From Antilocapra americana (lineage: Eukaryota > Chordata > Mammalia > Artiodactyla > Antilocapridae): a DNA stretch of 64,000 nt. The stretch is taken from NCBI GenBank assembly GCA_007570785.1, contig ML660213.1, positions 1,549,181 through 1,613,180 of the forward strand, given 5' to 3'. The position numbers were made by a program, and so were the translations under genes. Positions 35,541 to 47,812 of the stretch are shown in pieces (the stretch's first letter is position 1; each line of letters begins with the position of its first letter). The notes under the pieces were generated by a model that saw nothing but the letters and a program-made list of their open reading frames with translations, did not search any database and was not told the DNA's origin.

Positions 35541-36771
35541 ACTTTAAAAATGCATTTTGTGGTTTTTATTAAATAAATGTAAGTCTATTCATGACTTTCA
35601 ACTTATAGTTTTGTTCCTTTTAGCATGTTAGACAAGGTGCCATTTTATCCCACAAATCAAGAAAACAATTGAAATTAAAATTGCAAAAAAGAAGTGGCCC
35701 TTTCACAGCTGAGAGACTTGTTAATTTACTTAGGATAGCAGGTTTCAAGAAGAAAGAAAATGATAATACAACACGCTTTCACAGAGCTGACCCTCTTCTG
35801 AGAGTTAACCTTTGTACTCACAAATAGTTATCTGAAAAATTTCTAAGGTATGAATGGAAATAACAGTAGATTGCATGACCTACATCCCGAAGGTCAGAGG
35901 TTCAGATTACCAAGGTAATGAAACTTCAGGGAGCTGCTTCAGATCTATTAGGTTTGTCAGTTTTTATAAGCATGCTTACTTCAGGCATGCAATTATAACA
36001 TAAAGGAATGATACTGGTGAAAATTCAGTCACTGGATCTCAACAGAAGTATTCAAATGTCAGATGCGGGGAGGGCATCCACCTTTCCGAAGTAGGCTTTT
36101 AAGATGAATCAGGTATCAAGGGCGAAATAGAAAGGAGATGAGTGAAAATATATTATACATAAAAATCCATCTCCATATAAAAACTTTCGTATCTTTTCCT
36201 AGAAGTGTCTCAGGATGTAATCACAAGATCAATTAACTTATATTCTTCCATGTAAATGGCTTAAGAGAGCCCAACAGAGGTGACACAGATCATTAGAAAT
36301 CTGCAACCTTAAACAACCCTAGTAAATAGTTTTTATTTTTTTTTATAAAAACAGCTTGTTTAGTAGCAATGTAGATCAACATAACCAATGCTAATTTTAA
36401 TTTACAATTAATGTCACCTAACACAGGTTTTAATCCATAACTGATACAACACGGGCAAATTCACTCAAGGTGGTCTAGGAAGCATTTCTCTTGGGCTATA
36501 ACAAAATCAAAATCAGAAGGTTACATTTGCCTAACCAGGAGTCACTTTTCACCTTTTTATATACTAGCAGATGATTATCCTAGTAAATACAATTTATTTT
36601 CATAAAACAAATATTTTAATAGGGATTTCCAAGTCAGATATTTCTTAATATTTGGTAGTATCCTAGCAAGTTCTGGTTAACTATTTACCAGATCAAAAGT
36701 GATACTTCTAAGAAGGATTACAATATATAGTGCCATGAGAGATTCAGTCTTGTTTTTTTCTGATTGTGACA

Positions 36772-36910
36772 TTTGTTGTTCAGTTGCTAAGTTGTGTCTG
36801 ACTCTTTGTGACCCCGTGAACTGCAGTACACCAGGCTTCCCTGTCCTTCACTATCTTCTGGAGTTTGCTCAAACTCATGTCCATTGAGTCAGTGATGCCA
36901 TCCAACCATG
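36772..36910 (-). mobile_element. BovB LINE, extreme 3' end
   Basis: Antisense text GTTGTTCAGTTGCTAAGTTG, CACCAGGCTTCCCTGTCC, CATTGAGTCAGTGATGCCAT: the last about 140 bp of BovB. Confidence 0.88.
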
Positions 36911-37219
36911 GATTGCAGGAGCAGACTAGATACACATGTGAGCTCGTCTAACTGCCTGTAAAGTCATATTCTGAATGGGCCAAAGGTGAGTCCCTGTGTT
37001 TTCAAAGTAAGTTCAGTGATAGTGGCCAGGTTTTGTTGCCTGTGTCAAGCTGGAACTCTGGCTATCACCAGTACTGATGAGGATTCACTTAGAAAGTTCC
37101 ATCACATTACCACAATTCCAGTAAATGGATCTTGCTAATTAATGATGAGTTATGAGACTGGGGGCAAACCTCTCTGTAGGAAAGTGCACAATATTATACT
37201 GTATCAAAAAGACTTGTGG

Positions 37220-38199
37220 AATTAGAGAAAATATTTGCAAACAATGCAACTGGTAAGGGACTAATCTCCAAAATACAGAAACAGCTCATACTGCTTAATA
37301 GTCAAACAGTCCAATCATAAAATGGGTAGAAGATCTAAAAAGACATTTCTCCAAAGAAGATGTACAGATGGCCAAAAAGCATGTAAAACAAGGCTCAACA
37401 TTACTAATTATTAGAGAAATGAAAATCAAGACTACAGTCAGGTACCACCTCACACTGGTCAGAATGTCATCTTCAAAAAGTCTACAAATATTACATGCTA
37501 GAGAGGGTGGGTAGAAAAGGGAATCTTTCTACACTATTTATGGGAATGTAAACTGGTACAGCCACTGTAGGGAAAAGCATGGAGATTCCTTACAAAACTA
37601 AAAATAGAGCTACCATATGACCCTACAATCCCACTGGGCATATATCCAGAGAAAGACATTAGTCAAAAGGATACATGCATTCCTCCCCTATGTTCATAGC
37701 AGCACTGTTTACAATAGCCAATACAAGGAAACAACCTAAATGTCCACTGAGAGAGGAATGGAGAAAGAAGATGTGTTACATATATAAAATGGAATATTTC
37801 TCAGCCCTTAAAAGGGATAAAAGTATGCCATTTGCAGTAACATGGACAGACCTAGAGAAAACCACACTAAGCGCAGTTAAGAGAAATACAAATATCATAT
37901 AATATTGCTTACATGTGGAATCTTAAAAAAAATCAACTTATCTACAAAACAGACTCACATATGTAGAAAATAAACTTATGGTTATCAAAGGGGAGGTCGA
38001 GAGATGGATAAATTAGGAGTTTGGGATTAAAATATAAATATTACTATATATAAAACAGATAACAAAGTGTAGCACAGGGAACTATATTCAATATCTTATG
38101 ATAACATGTAATGGAAGAGAATATAAAAAAAGAATATATTTATATATAAAACTGAATTTTATTGTACACTGGAAACTAGCACAACACCATAAATCAACT
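37220..38199 (+). mobile_element. Old L1 3' end, split by BovB (resumes at 41384-41460)
   Basis: L1 ORF2 end and 3' UTR: CTAATCTCCAAAATACAGAA, GGCCAAAAAGCATGTAAAAC, GAGCTACCATATGACCCTAC, ACTGAATTTTATTGTACACT. A piece of about 50 bp of the 3' UTR occurs on both sides of the BovB (38151-38199 and 41384-41435), and the right copy continues with CTCTAATAAAATAAGG. Same age class as the L1 at 1852-3475. Confidence 0.87.
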
Positions 38200-38807
38200 C
38201 TCCCCGTCACAGACCCCTGCCCTGTCATGGTGAAGGGCCTTGAGTAACTCAGTGAAGCTATGAGCCAGGCCATGTAGGGCCGCCCAAGACTTATGGGTCA
38301 TAGCAGAGAGTTTTGACAAAATATGATCTGCTGCACTGGAGGAGGGGATGGCAAACCACCCCAGTATACTTGCTGTGAGAACCTCAAGAGCTGTGTAAAA
38401 GGACAAAAAGATACGACTTTGAAAGATGATTCCACAGGTCTAAAGATGTCCAATATGCTACTGGGGAAGAGTGGAGGAGAACTACTAACAGCCCCAGGAA
38501 GAATGAAGCAGTTAGGCCAAAGAAGAAATGATGCTCAGTTGTTGATGTGTCTGGTGACGAAAGTAAAATCTGATGCTGCAAAGAACAGTACTGCATAGGA
38601 ATCTGGAATGTTAGGTCCATGAATCAAGGTAAGTTGGATGTGGTCAAGCAGGAGATGGTAAGGATAAACATCTACGTCTTAGGAATCAGTGAACTAAAAT
38701 GGACATGAGTGGGCTAATTTAATTCAGAAGAGCATGATATCTACTACTGTGGGCAAGAATCCATATGAGAAATGGAGTAGCCCTCACAGTCAACAAAAGA
38801 GCCCAAA

Positions 38808-38999
38808 ATGCAGTACTTGGGTGCAATCTCAAAAAAAGACAGAATGATCTCAGTTTGTTTCCAAGGCAAGCAATTTCACATCATAGTAATTCAAGTCTAT
38901 GCCCCTACCATGGATGCCAAAGAAGCTGAAGTTGATCAGTTCTATGAAGACCTAGAAGATCTCCTAGAACTAACACCAAAAATAAAACAGATGTTCTAG
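38808..38999 (+). pseudogene. BovB endonuclease fragment
   Basis: 63 open residues with GAISKKDRMISVCFQGK, IIVIQVYAPTMDAKEAEVD and FYEDLEDLLELTPK: the APE-type endonuclease, centred on the conserved VYAPT. Neighbouring frames hold the rest with stops (for example an IGDWN-type word near 39010). Confidence 0.85.
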
Positions 39000-40205
39000 T
39001 CATCATTGGGGATTGGAATGTAACAGAAGGAAGTCAAAAGATATCTGGAGTAATGGGAAAGTTTGGTCTTGGATAACAAAATTAAGCAGGGAAAAAGTTA
39101 ACTGAATTCTATCAAGAGAATGCACTGGTCATAGCAAATACCCTTTTACAACAACACAAGAGATAACTATACATGGACACCACCAAATGGTTAATGCCAA
39201 AAGCAAACTGAATACATTCTTTGTAGCTGAAGATGAATAAGTTGTATACAGTCAACAAAAAGACCTGGAGCTGACTATGGCTTAGATCATCAGTTTTTCA
39301 TAGAAAAATTCAGGCTTAAACTAAAGAAAGCAGGGGAAATCACTAGGTATGAGTTAAATCAAATCCCAAATGAATAGGCAGTGGAGGTAACAAGTGAGTC
39401 AAGGAATTAGATCTAATAAACAGCGTGTCTAAAGAACTATGGACAGAGGTCCATAATACTGTACAGGAGGCAGTGAACAAAACCACCCCAAAGAAAAAGA
39501 AAAGTAAGAAGGCAAAGTGGTTATCTGAGGAAGCTTTACAAATGGTTAAAGAAAGAAGTGGAAAACAAGAGAGAAAGGGAAAGGTATAGCCAACTAAACA
39601 TACAGTTCCAAAAAAACTGCACAGAGAGACAAGAAGGTCTTCTTCAACGAACAGTGCATAAAACTAGGAGAAAACAACAGAAGGGGAAAGACTAGGAATC
39701 TCTTCAGGAAAATTGGAGATATCAAGGTAACATTTCACCCAAAGATGGGCACAATGAAGGACAGAAACAATAGAGACCTAGTAGATACTGAAGAGATGGA
39801 AAGAATACACAGAAGAATGCTACAAAAAAAGATCTTAATGAACAGTATTACTATGAGGGTGTGGTCAGTCACCCAGAGCTAGACATTCTGGAGAGTGAAG
39901 TCAAGGGGGCCTTAGGAAGCACTGCTGTTAATTAAAGCTAGTGGATGTGATGGAATTCCAGTAGAACTATTCAAAACCTTAAAGGATAATGCCATCAAGG
40001 TTTTGCATTCACTGTGTCAGCAAATCTCGAAGACCCAGCAGTGGCCACAGTGCTGGAAAAGGTCAATCCTCATCCCAATTCTCAGAAGGGTAGTAACAAA
40101 GAATGTGCCAACCACCGGATAATTGCCCTCATCTCCCACGCTAGTAAGGTCATGCTAAAATCTTGTATGCTAGGCTTCAGTATTATGTGAACCAAGAAAT
40201 TCCAG

Positions 40206-40764
40206 ATGTCCAAGCTGGGTTTAGAAAAGGAAGAGGAAGCAGAGATCAAATTGCCAACATTCGCTGGAACATATGGAAAGATAGAGATTTCCAGAAAAAC
40301 ACCTATCTGTTTCAATGAATATATTAAAGTCTTTGACTGTGTAGATCATAACAAACTATGGAAAGCTCTTAAAGAGATGGGAATACCAGACTATTTAACC
40401 TGTCTCCTGAGAAAACTGTATGCAGGTCAAGAAGCAACAATTAGAACGTTGTTTGGAACAACTGATTGGTTCAAGATTGAGAAAGGAGCATGACAGGGCT
40501 GTCTGCTGTCACTCTGTTTGTTTAACCTATACATTGAGAAATGCTGGGCTGGATGGGTTACAAGCCGGAATTAAGATAAGTGGGAGAAATATCAACAACT
40601 TCAGATATGAGGATGATACCACTCTAATGGCTGAAAGTGAGGAGGAACTAAAGAGCCTCTTGATGAGGGTGAAGAAAGAGAGTGAAAGAGCTGGCTTAAA
40701 ACTAAATATTAAAAAAAAAAAACTAAGATCACGGCATCCAGCCCCATTACTTTATGGCAAATAG
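40206..40764 (+). pseudogene. BovB reverse-transcriptase fragments
   Basis: Two overlapping open pieces. 40206-40493 ends FDCVDHNKLWKALKEMG, PDYLTCLLRKLYAGQE and FKIEKGA; a stop falls just before the QGC block. 40420-40764 has INNFRYEDDTTLMAESEEE, the palm motif (usually YADD; here YEDD), and LLMRVKKESERAGLKLN. Frame breaks make it non-functional. Confidence 0.87.
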
Positions 40765-41721
40765 AAGGGGAAAAGGTGGAAGCAGTGACAGATTTCCTCT
40801 TCTTGGGCTCCAAAATCACTGTGGATGGTGCCTGCAGCCATGAAATCAGAAGACGATTGCTTCACGGCAGGAAAGCTATGACAAACCTAGACAGTGTTGA
40901 AAGGCAGAGACATTACTCTCCCCACAAAGATCTATATAGTCAAGACTATGGTTTTCCCAGTGGCTATGTATGGTTATGAGAGGTACACTGTAGAGAAGGC
41001 AGAGTGCCAAAGAACTGATGCCTTCAAACTGTGGTGCTGGGGAAGACTCCTGAAAGTCCCTTGGATGGCAAGGAGCTCAAACCAGTCAATCTTATGGGAA
41101 ATCAACTCTGAAAACTCATTGGAAAGACTGTTGCTGAAGCTCCAGTATTTTGGTCATCTGATGTGAACAGCTAACTCATTGGAAATGTCCCTGATGCTGG
41201 GAAAGATTGAGGGCAAACGGGGAAGAGGGCATCAGAGGATGAGATGGCTGGATGGCATCATCAACACAATGGACATGAACTTTGGCAAACTTCGGGAAGT
41301 AGTGAGGGACAGGGAGGCATGGTGTGCTGCAGTCCATGGGGTCGCAGAGTCGGACACAAGTGGGTGACTGAACAACCACAGTAACTGAATAACTTTACTG
41401 TACCCCTGAAACTAGCACAACATCATAAGTCAACTATACTCTAATAAAATAAGGACAATGGTAATTGCTAATAAAAAAATAATATTTGGATACTTCTATC
41501 AAAATTGACTGGTGTGACGTAAACTACATTCCCAATCCAAAAGGAATAGAAGCAGGAAGAGAAGGTCCAAGAATGGAAAGGAGGAGAAAGAACTTCCTTT
41601 GAAAAAGGAAAGCACAGGCATCTTGGCTTTTTATTACTATCATTCTAAAAATATGTTCCTTTAAAATTCATTTTGATACAAATGTAGGAAGGGGAAATAA
41701 AGAAGCACAAAGCTGACTTAC

Positions 41722-41885
41722 TTGGTCTCACCCATCTCACGTCTATGGCCGTGTGGTTAAGAACAACCGCAGTGATGTTGGCTCCTCTCTCTGGAAGTCC
41801 AGCTAATGTTCTTACTGTCGCTTCTTGACTTGGTGTAAAACCCACACTGTTATGTACAAAGACCTTATACGCATACGTCGTAAAC
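41722..41885 (-). CDS. USH2A: USH2A exon equivalent to human exon 44 (FN3)
   Basis: 164 bp. The acceptor is TTTTTAG directly above 41885 and the donor is GTAAGT at 41716-41721, after CCAA. The first base completes the Arg codon, giving RFTTYAYKVFVHNSVG, the end of the FN3 module started in the 56152 exon (FTTYAYKVF is the typical F strand). The next module starts at LPERGANITAV with DVRWVRP as its tryptophan core. The exon ends one base into a Thr codon completed by the next exon (PT|FQDLQG). One sequon (NHT) is visible. The upstream intron 43 is 12.7 kb and the downstream intron 44 is 11.4 kb, so this exon is isolated between two repeat-rich introns. Confidence 0.96.
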
Positions 41886-42547
41886 CTAAAAAGTTGTTTT
41901 TAAAAAATACATATATAAATTTCTCTTTCCAGAAAACAACACACATTTTCTTTTTCCTCACAATATACAGACTTCCCCCTGCAGAATGAACTATTTTGTC
42001 CAAATACATTTCCTTTTGGCTCCCTGCACAAAAACAGCATCATTATTCTAACTCGCGATTCTTAATCAAAGTGTTAAGGAAATATTATATAAGAAATGCT
42101 AGGCAAATACCATTGTTCAAAACAAATGTGGTTTATTGTTTTTCTCATCCTTATTGTTTTCATAAGTGGTGAGGATTATAGCTCAGTTCAAGATGCAATT
42201 ACACATCTGGCAACCTGCCAGCTTTCTATCTGAATTTGATCCAGAGAATTTTATGCTCTTCTTTTGGGAAACGCATCCATTTCAAATATCAGATTCTCTC
42301 ATCACCATGTTCCGCCTGTACCTGTAGTCCTGTCCCATAATCTCACTGGCAGAGAGATAAATTCCTAAATTAAATTGTAAAACTGTGACCAAAGTATACA
42401 ACATACTCCCACTGAGGTTTTGCTATGGTGAGCTGCATTTTGCCATTGTGAGAACATATTTACTTGAGTCAGTACAGTGGAAGCTGAACACTGATTTTCA
42501 GGAGAAGAAAACCAGACATAGTGATGTGATGTGATGTCCTAAGTCAT

Positions 42548-42704
42548 GATAAGTCGCTTCAGTCATGTCCAACTCTGTGTGACCCTATGGACTAGTCTAC
42601 CAGGTACTTCTGTCCGTGGAATTCTCCAGGGGATCTTCCCAATCCAGAGATTGAACCCAGGTCTCTTGCATTGCAGGCAGACTCTTAACCATCTGAGCCA
42701 CCAG
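42548..42704 (-). mobile_element. Bov-tA SINE
   Basis: Antisense: AAGTCGCTTCAGTCATGTCC, GGAATTCTCCAGGGGATCTT, GAACCCAGGTCTCTTGCATT and head ACCATCTGAGCCACCAG. Short internal deletion in the body. Preceded by (GTGAT)3 at 42521-42536. Confidence 0.92.
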
Positions 42705-43369
42705 ATGCAGACTTACCAAATCATATGTTAAATCAATGATGGGCTGATGCCACCAATTCCTCACCCTTTTTGGCTCTTTCAGGCAGAAGACTTATCAGAC
42801 ATTCTCTTATTTTTGGGTCAAACTGCCCAGGTAGGAAAATACTATTTACAGACACAGTCAAGCGTTGACTGGACTGTGGCTTAGACCAAGAGCTTGCCTA
42901 AACATATTGTACAACACAAGACCCTCTCTAGTGGGATCTGGTCCTTAGGGCAAATGCTGGCCTCAGATCCTCATTTTCTTTGAGTTTCATAGATCATCAT
43001 ATCCAATGCAGGGCCCAAGGAACTTGCGTGAATAATGACAAGAAAGGGAGGATGCCATTTGCAGGACTGTGCTAAATAACTTAGCCAAAGTTACATTAGG
43101 ATGCTCACAGAATTTTGCCACTACCCATAGAAGTCTGCTTGCCTGTTTCTCACTCATGGCTCAAAGGTATTTTTGCAGGGCTTGTCCTCAGGCACATTTG
43201 CTCTGTTATTGTAGCTATAGGTAAAGACTTACTAATATTCTCGAAGCTATTTGCTATCTATTTCCCCCAAATAAATACTGGCATCAGATCTTCTACCTCT
43301 CTCTGCTTTACTTCATCTCTCTGTGTCCTTCTTTTCTCTTTTTTTTTTTTTTCATTTTGTATGCTGCTG

Positions 43370-43800
43370 TAGGTTTGTGCCCCCACCCCCAAGATATGTT
43401 TAAGTCCTAACCCTTGGTTCTTGTAAATGTGACCTTATTTGGAAATAGGGTCTTTGCAGATGTGATCAAGTTAACATGAGTTTATACTGGATTTGGGAGA
43501 GCTCTAAATCCAAAGGACTGATATAAAAGAAAGAAGAGGGAACTTTTGTTACAGACACACACAGGGAGAAAATGTTCATAGGGAGAAGATGGGGGTAGAA
43601 ATGGGCTTCATGCTGTCATAAGCCAAGGAGCAACTGGGGCTACTAGCAGCTGGAAGAGGCAGGTTATGGTTATTTTCTAGAGGCTTTGGAGGGAACATAG
43701 TCCTGACAGTACTTACATTCCAAACTTTCAGCTTCCAGAACCGTAAAAGAATACATTTCTGCTGTTTTAAACCATTCAACAGTGGTAGGAAACTCATATA
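43370..43800 (+). mobile_element. MaLR-type LTR (old endogenous retrovirus-like LTR)
   Basis: TGTGCCCCCACCCCCAAGAT, GGGTCTTTGCAGATGTGATC, GAGGCTTTGGAGGGAACATA and CTTTCAGCTTCCAGAACCGT match the MLT1/MST LTR pattern in order. No internal genes are attached: a solo LTR. Confidence 0.75.
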
Positions 43801-43830
43801 TATGCTTTTTAGCAAGTGTTAAATAGTCCA

Positions 43831-44045
43831 TAGGCTTCCCAGGTGGCTCAATGGTAAAGAATCTACCTGCCAAGCAGGAGACTCAGGTTCCATCACTGGG
43901 TTGGGTAGATCCTCTGGAAGAGGAAATAGCAATCCACTCCAGTATTCTTGCCTTGGAAAACCCATGGACGTAGGAGCCTGGAGGACTACAGTCCATGGGG
44001 TCATAGAAGTATAGGACATGACTTAGCAACTAAACAGCAATAACG
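43831..44045 (+). mobile_element. Bov-tA SINE
   Basis: AGGCTTCCCAGGTGGCTCAA through GGTCATAGAAGTATAGGACA and TGACTTAGCAACTAAACAGC. Adjoins the LTR at 43370-43800. Confidence 0.93.
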
Positions 44046-44109
44046 ACAAATGCCTACATGACAATGACAACTGAAAAATAATAATAACATTAATTACTGA
44101 GTACATAAT

Positions 44110-44290
44110 ATGTATCAGGAATTTTCTACATGATTTACTCATTCATTCTACACCATATTATTATAATACCTGCTTTGAAAATTAGGAAAATAAATAACTA
44201 GTCTAAACTATTGAGCTAGGAAATAGGAGAGTACAGACTCAAACCAGGACAATCTGATTCGAGCCTGCTCTTTTGTCCATGATGCTGTAT
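44110..44290 (+). repeat. Probable MIR
   Basis: GATTTACTCATTCATTCTAC, GAAAATTAGGAAAATAAATA, GAGTACAGACTCAAACCAGG and GATTCGAGCCTGCTCTTTTG follow the MIR order including its 3' half. Confidence 0.6.
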
Positions 44291-44949
44291 TTCCAGCATC
44301 TTTATGATGGCGATGATGATGATAATAAAAAACACCATGGTCAGCTAGATGATGTCATATTACTGAGGCTTGATCTCTGAGATTTTTTATGGCAGATGGG
44401 AGAGACTTTTGCTTGCGCATCCAAACAATCTTGCCAAATTTCCTTTGTAACCACCAGTATGAATGTGAAGGATGGTGATTCATGGTCAAGAGGGGAGCAA
44501 GTCTGTGACAGTCAAAGGAAACACAGCTAATGGCTCTCATGGGAAGTGAACTAGCGACCTTGCCATCATTAGCTCTGTCCCTGGGTAAAATAGTTTTAAT
44601 TGTGTTTTACTCCCCAAAATGACTCAAAAGAAACTTAGCTAGAGTCTGGATGCCTAATCTCTCCTACAATATTTAAATTGTTCTTCTACGTGTTTATTCT
44701 ATGATACAGTTGGTAATCTTAATGGCTTTAAAGTGATATCATTTTCATGGTCTTTATACAAGTGGAATTTAAAACATCAGGCAGTACTAAAATGATGAAT
44801 TGCAAATAAGTTCTGTAGGGCTTTAGTTCTTCCTGTGTTACTTGAAACTATTTCATCATAATTTAGGTATGATGAAATATATGATTTATGTCTATACAGA
44901 AGAAATTTAGGCCACACAGATACATATAATTGGAATGTCTGTTTTCAAA

Positions 44950-45024
44950 GTACAGTTGCCTCTTAGTATCTGCAGGGAATTGGTTAAAGCACCCCCATAG
45001 ATATCAAAATTTGAGTATGCTCAA
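44950..45024 (+). mobile_element. Tigger-like DNA transposon fragment (resumes 46001-46190)
   Basis: GTTGCCTCTTAGTATCTGCA, GGAATTGGTTAAAGCACCCC and GATATCAAAATTTGAGTATG before the BovB, then ATGCTCAAGTCCCTAATAAA and GTATGCATATTTGTCATGCC after it. This order fits a Tigger/MER2-group nonautonomous element, from memory. Confidence 0.5.
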
Positions 45025-46000
45025 ATTCAGTTCAGTTCAGCAGCTCAGTTGTGTCTGACTCTTTGTGACCCCATGGGCTGCAGCATGCTAGGCTTCCCTG
45101 TCCATCACCAACTCCCTGAGTTTACTCAAACTCATGTCCATTGAGTCGGTGATGTCATTCAACCATCTCATCCTTTGTTCTCCCCTTCTCCTCACACCTT
45201 CAATCTTGTCCAGCAACAGGGTCTTTTCCAATGAGTCAGTTCTTTGCATACAGTGGCCAACATATTGGAGCTTCAGCTTCAGCATGAGTCCTTCCAACGA
45301 ATATTTAGGACTGATCTCCTTTAGGATTGACTGATTGGATCTCCTTGCTGGCCAAGGGACTCTCAAAAGTCTTCTCCAACACCACAGTTTAAAAGCAACA
45401 ATTCTTCTGTTCTCAGCTTTCTTTAGGGTCCAACTTTCACATCCATAAACAACTACTGGAAAAAACCACAGTTTTGACTAGATGGACCTTTGTTGGAAAA
45501 GTAATGTCTCTGCTTTTTAATATGCTGTCTAGGTTTGTCATAGCTTTTCCTCCAAGGAGCAAGTGTCTTTAAATTTCATGGCTGCAGTCACCATCCACAG
45601 TGATTTCAGAGCCCAAGAAAATAGTCTGCCACTGTTTCCATTGTTTCCCCATCTTTTTGCCATGAAGTGATGGTACAGGATGCTATGATCTTAGTTTTTT
45701 GAATGTTTGAGTTTTAAACCACCTTTTCACTCTTTCACCTTTATCAAGAGGCTCTTTCATTCCTCTTTACTTTCTGCCATAAGGGTGGTGTCATCTGCAT
45801 ATCTGAGGTTACTGATATTTCTCCCAGCAATCTTGATCTCAGCTTGTGCTTCATCCAGCCCAGCATTTCACATAATGTACTCTGCATATAAGTTAAATAA
45901 GCAGGGTGACAGTATACAGCCTTGATGTACTCCTTTCTCAATTTGGAACCAGTTCATTGTTCCACATCCAGTTCTGACTGTTTATATAAGGGACTTGAAG
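45025..46000 (-). mobile_element. BovB LINE 3' third
   Basis: Antisense BovB of 976 bp flanked by ATGCTCAA (45017-45024 and 46001-46008). Text from CAGTTCAGTTCAGCAGCTCA back to CAATTTGGAACCAGTTCATT. It includes the RT end and the 3' UTR, with frames broken at the YADD region. Confidence 0.9.
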
Positions 46001-47334
46001 ATGCTCAAGTCCCTAATAAAAAATATTATAATCTTAGCATTGGATGTATGCATATTTGTCATGCCTTAAATGCCTAGATTTCTTATAATACATAATATAA
46101 TGTAAATACTATGTAACATTATTATCACAATGTATAAGTTATGTAAATAGCCTTTGCCTAAGGTTGCACAGCTAGTTAAGATGATTAGGTGGGCCTGTAA
46201 TTTATTTATTTTTAATATTAAATTATTTCCACCATTCACTATTATTTTACTGAATTGAGAAATTAGTAGGCATTTCACTGGATGTCATGCATTTGTCTTT
46301 TGCATTTTTTTAATTTTCATTTTTCAGTTAAAATTTTAAGTAATAAAATCTTGAACTCTTTAAAATGAACTAAAATATACTGTTTTTATGACATCTGAAA
46401 CCTAATCTTTGTCAGTAAGTATGTATACCTCTGACTACATGGGTCAGTATATATTTTACCACTTCATGTCAAAAAAGAAAATATTCATTGGCTTTATGTA
46501 TTTTGCTCATTTTCTCTAGTATATTGATATTTTTAAGATAGACTTAAGTGTTGATATCAAGTGGGATATTCCGTTTAATGATAAAATACTTTTAAAAGAA
46601 AAATGCTCCTTTAGTTGACATCATATACTCATGTAAAACTTAAGTATATCAATTAATATCTTCTCTAAATGCTAATTATGTTTTTTGGATATGTTTTGGA
46701 AAATGTACCATTGCAAATCCTGTAAGATATAGCTTTTGAAATCTGCAAAGTAAATGAAAAACTTGTATTCAGTCTATATTGTAGCCAGTAAAACAAGCTG
46801 TTTGAAAGTCTACTTAGGAATACTAGGCTGTTGTACTAGTCATCCCCTAAATGATTGATTTAGATCATTCTCCAGCCTCTCCCTTCATCCACACAGAAAA
46901 AGATGAACTTGTTGTGAAATAGACATGACTCTGGTATCCTTCCTTATAAAAGATAATACATATTAAAATCTTATTTATGGAACAAGACTCATTTCAAGGT
47001 TCAGTTATTATTACTCAAATGAATGAGAAAACTAGTTTAGATGATGAAGATTTTAATCTGTTTATTGAGTAGATAATTTTATAAATAAATTAATGAATAC
47101 TAAATAGTTACTAAAGCATTCAGTCTCATAACTTTCAGGTCACATATAATTTGACTAGTGACATAAAAGTCTATCCATCCAATAAAGAAATGATCCTTAC
47201 TGAAATTTAGAAAGATGGTTTTTTTCCTTGCAAATTACATTGCTCTCTTGTGTTTGATATACCATTACTTCATTCATTAATTAATTTGTTCATTCATTCA
47301 AAAAACATTTATTAGTGCTAACAACTTGCCTTGT

Positions 47335-47812
47335 CAGGAAAGCTATGACAAACCTAGACAGTGTGTTGAAAAGCTGATACATTATTCTGCCAACATATGC
47401 TCAAGCCTGTAGTCTTCCTGATGGTCAAGGACGGTTGTGAGAGCTGGACTGTAAAGAAGGCAGAGCACCAAAGAGTTGATGCCTTCAAACTGTGGTGCTG
47501 GAGAAGACTCCTGAGAGAAGGAGATCAAACCAGTTAACCTTAAGGGAAATCAACCCTGATAACTTGTTGGAAGGACTGATGCTGAAGCTGAAGTCACAGT
47601 ATTTTGGTCATCTGATGTGAACTGCCAACTCATTAGAAAAGTCCCTGATGCTGGGAAAGATTGAGGGCAGAAGGAGAAGAGGGCATCACTGATGCAATGG
47701 ACATGAATTCTGGCAAATTTCGGGAGATAGTGAGGGACAGGGAGGTGTGGTGTGCTGCATTCCATGGGGTTGCAAAGAGACATGACTGGGCAACTGAACA
47801 ACAACAGCAATA
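47335..47812 (+). mobile_element. BovB LINE 3' end inserted in an L2-like repeat
   Basis: GGAAAGCTATGACAAACCTA, CTTCAAACTGTGGTGCTGGA, TATTTTGGTCATCTGATGTG and GGTTGCAAAGAGACATGACT. The flanks join as one old repeat: TTCATTCATTCAAAAAACAT…CTTGCC at 47290-47334 and GCCAGATACTAAACACAGTG from 47813 on, matching the usual 'TTTATTGAGC…TGCCAGGCACT' order of an L2/MIR-class element. Confidence 0.87.

Larger units (their letters stand above)
38200..41383 (+). mobile_element. Nearly full-length BovB (RTE-type) LINE
   Basis: 3.18 kb, near the 3.2-kb family length I remember. It opens with CCCCTGCCCTGTCATGGTGA and GGGTCATAGCAGAGAG, contains endonuclease and reverse-transcriptase remnants, and ends GTCGGACACAAGTGGGTGAC and GAACAACCA. 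BovB is the horizontally transferred RTE retrotransposon of ruminants and squamates. Many stops and frameshifts make it inactive. It is the only copy here that keeps its 5' part. Confidence 0.93.
30307..41721 (-). other. USH2A: USH2A intron 44 (11.4 kb)
   Basis: Between exons 44 and 45. 30307-33000 and 34400-36770 are mostly unique, with no gene and no repeat I can name except the SINE tail at 35419-35540. 33000-33560 is A-rich and may be a very old L1 piece. The right third is L1 and BovB (37220-41460). Also present are a Bov-tA at 33575-33727, a mariner MITE at 34312-34391 and a purine-rich tract. Confidence 0.88.

Noticed and set aside
40206..40979. A cellular reverse-transcriptase gene
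   Set aside because: It is part of a BovB LINE with frameshifts and stops.
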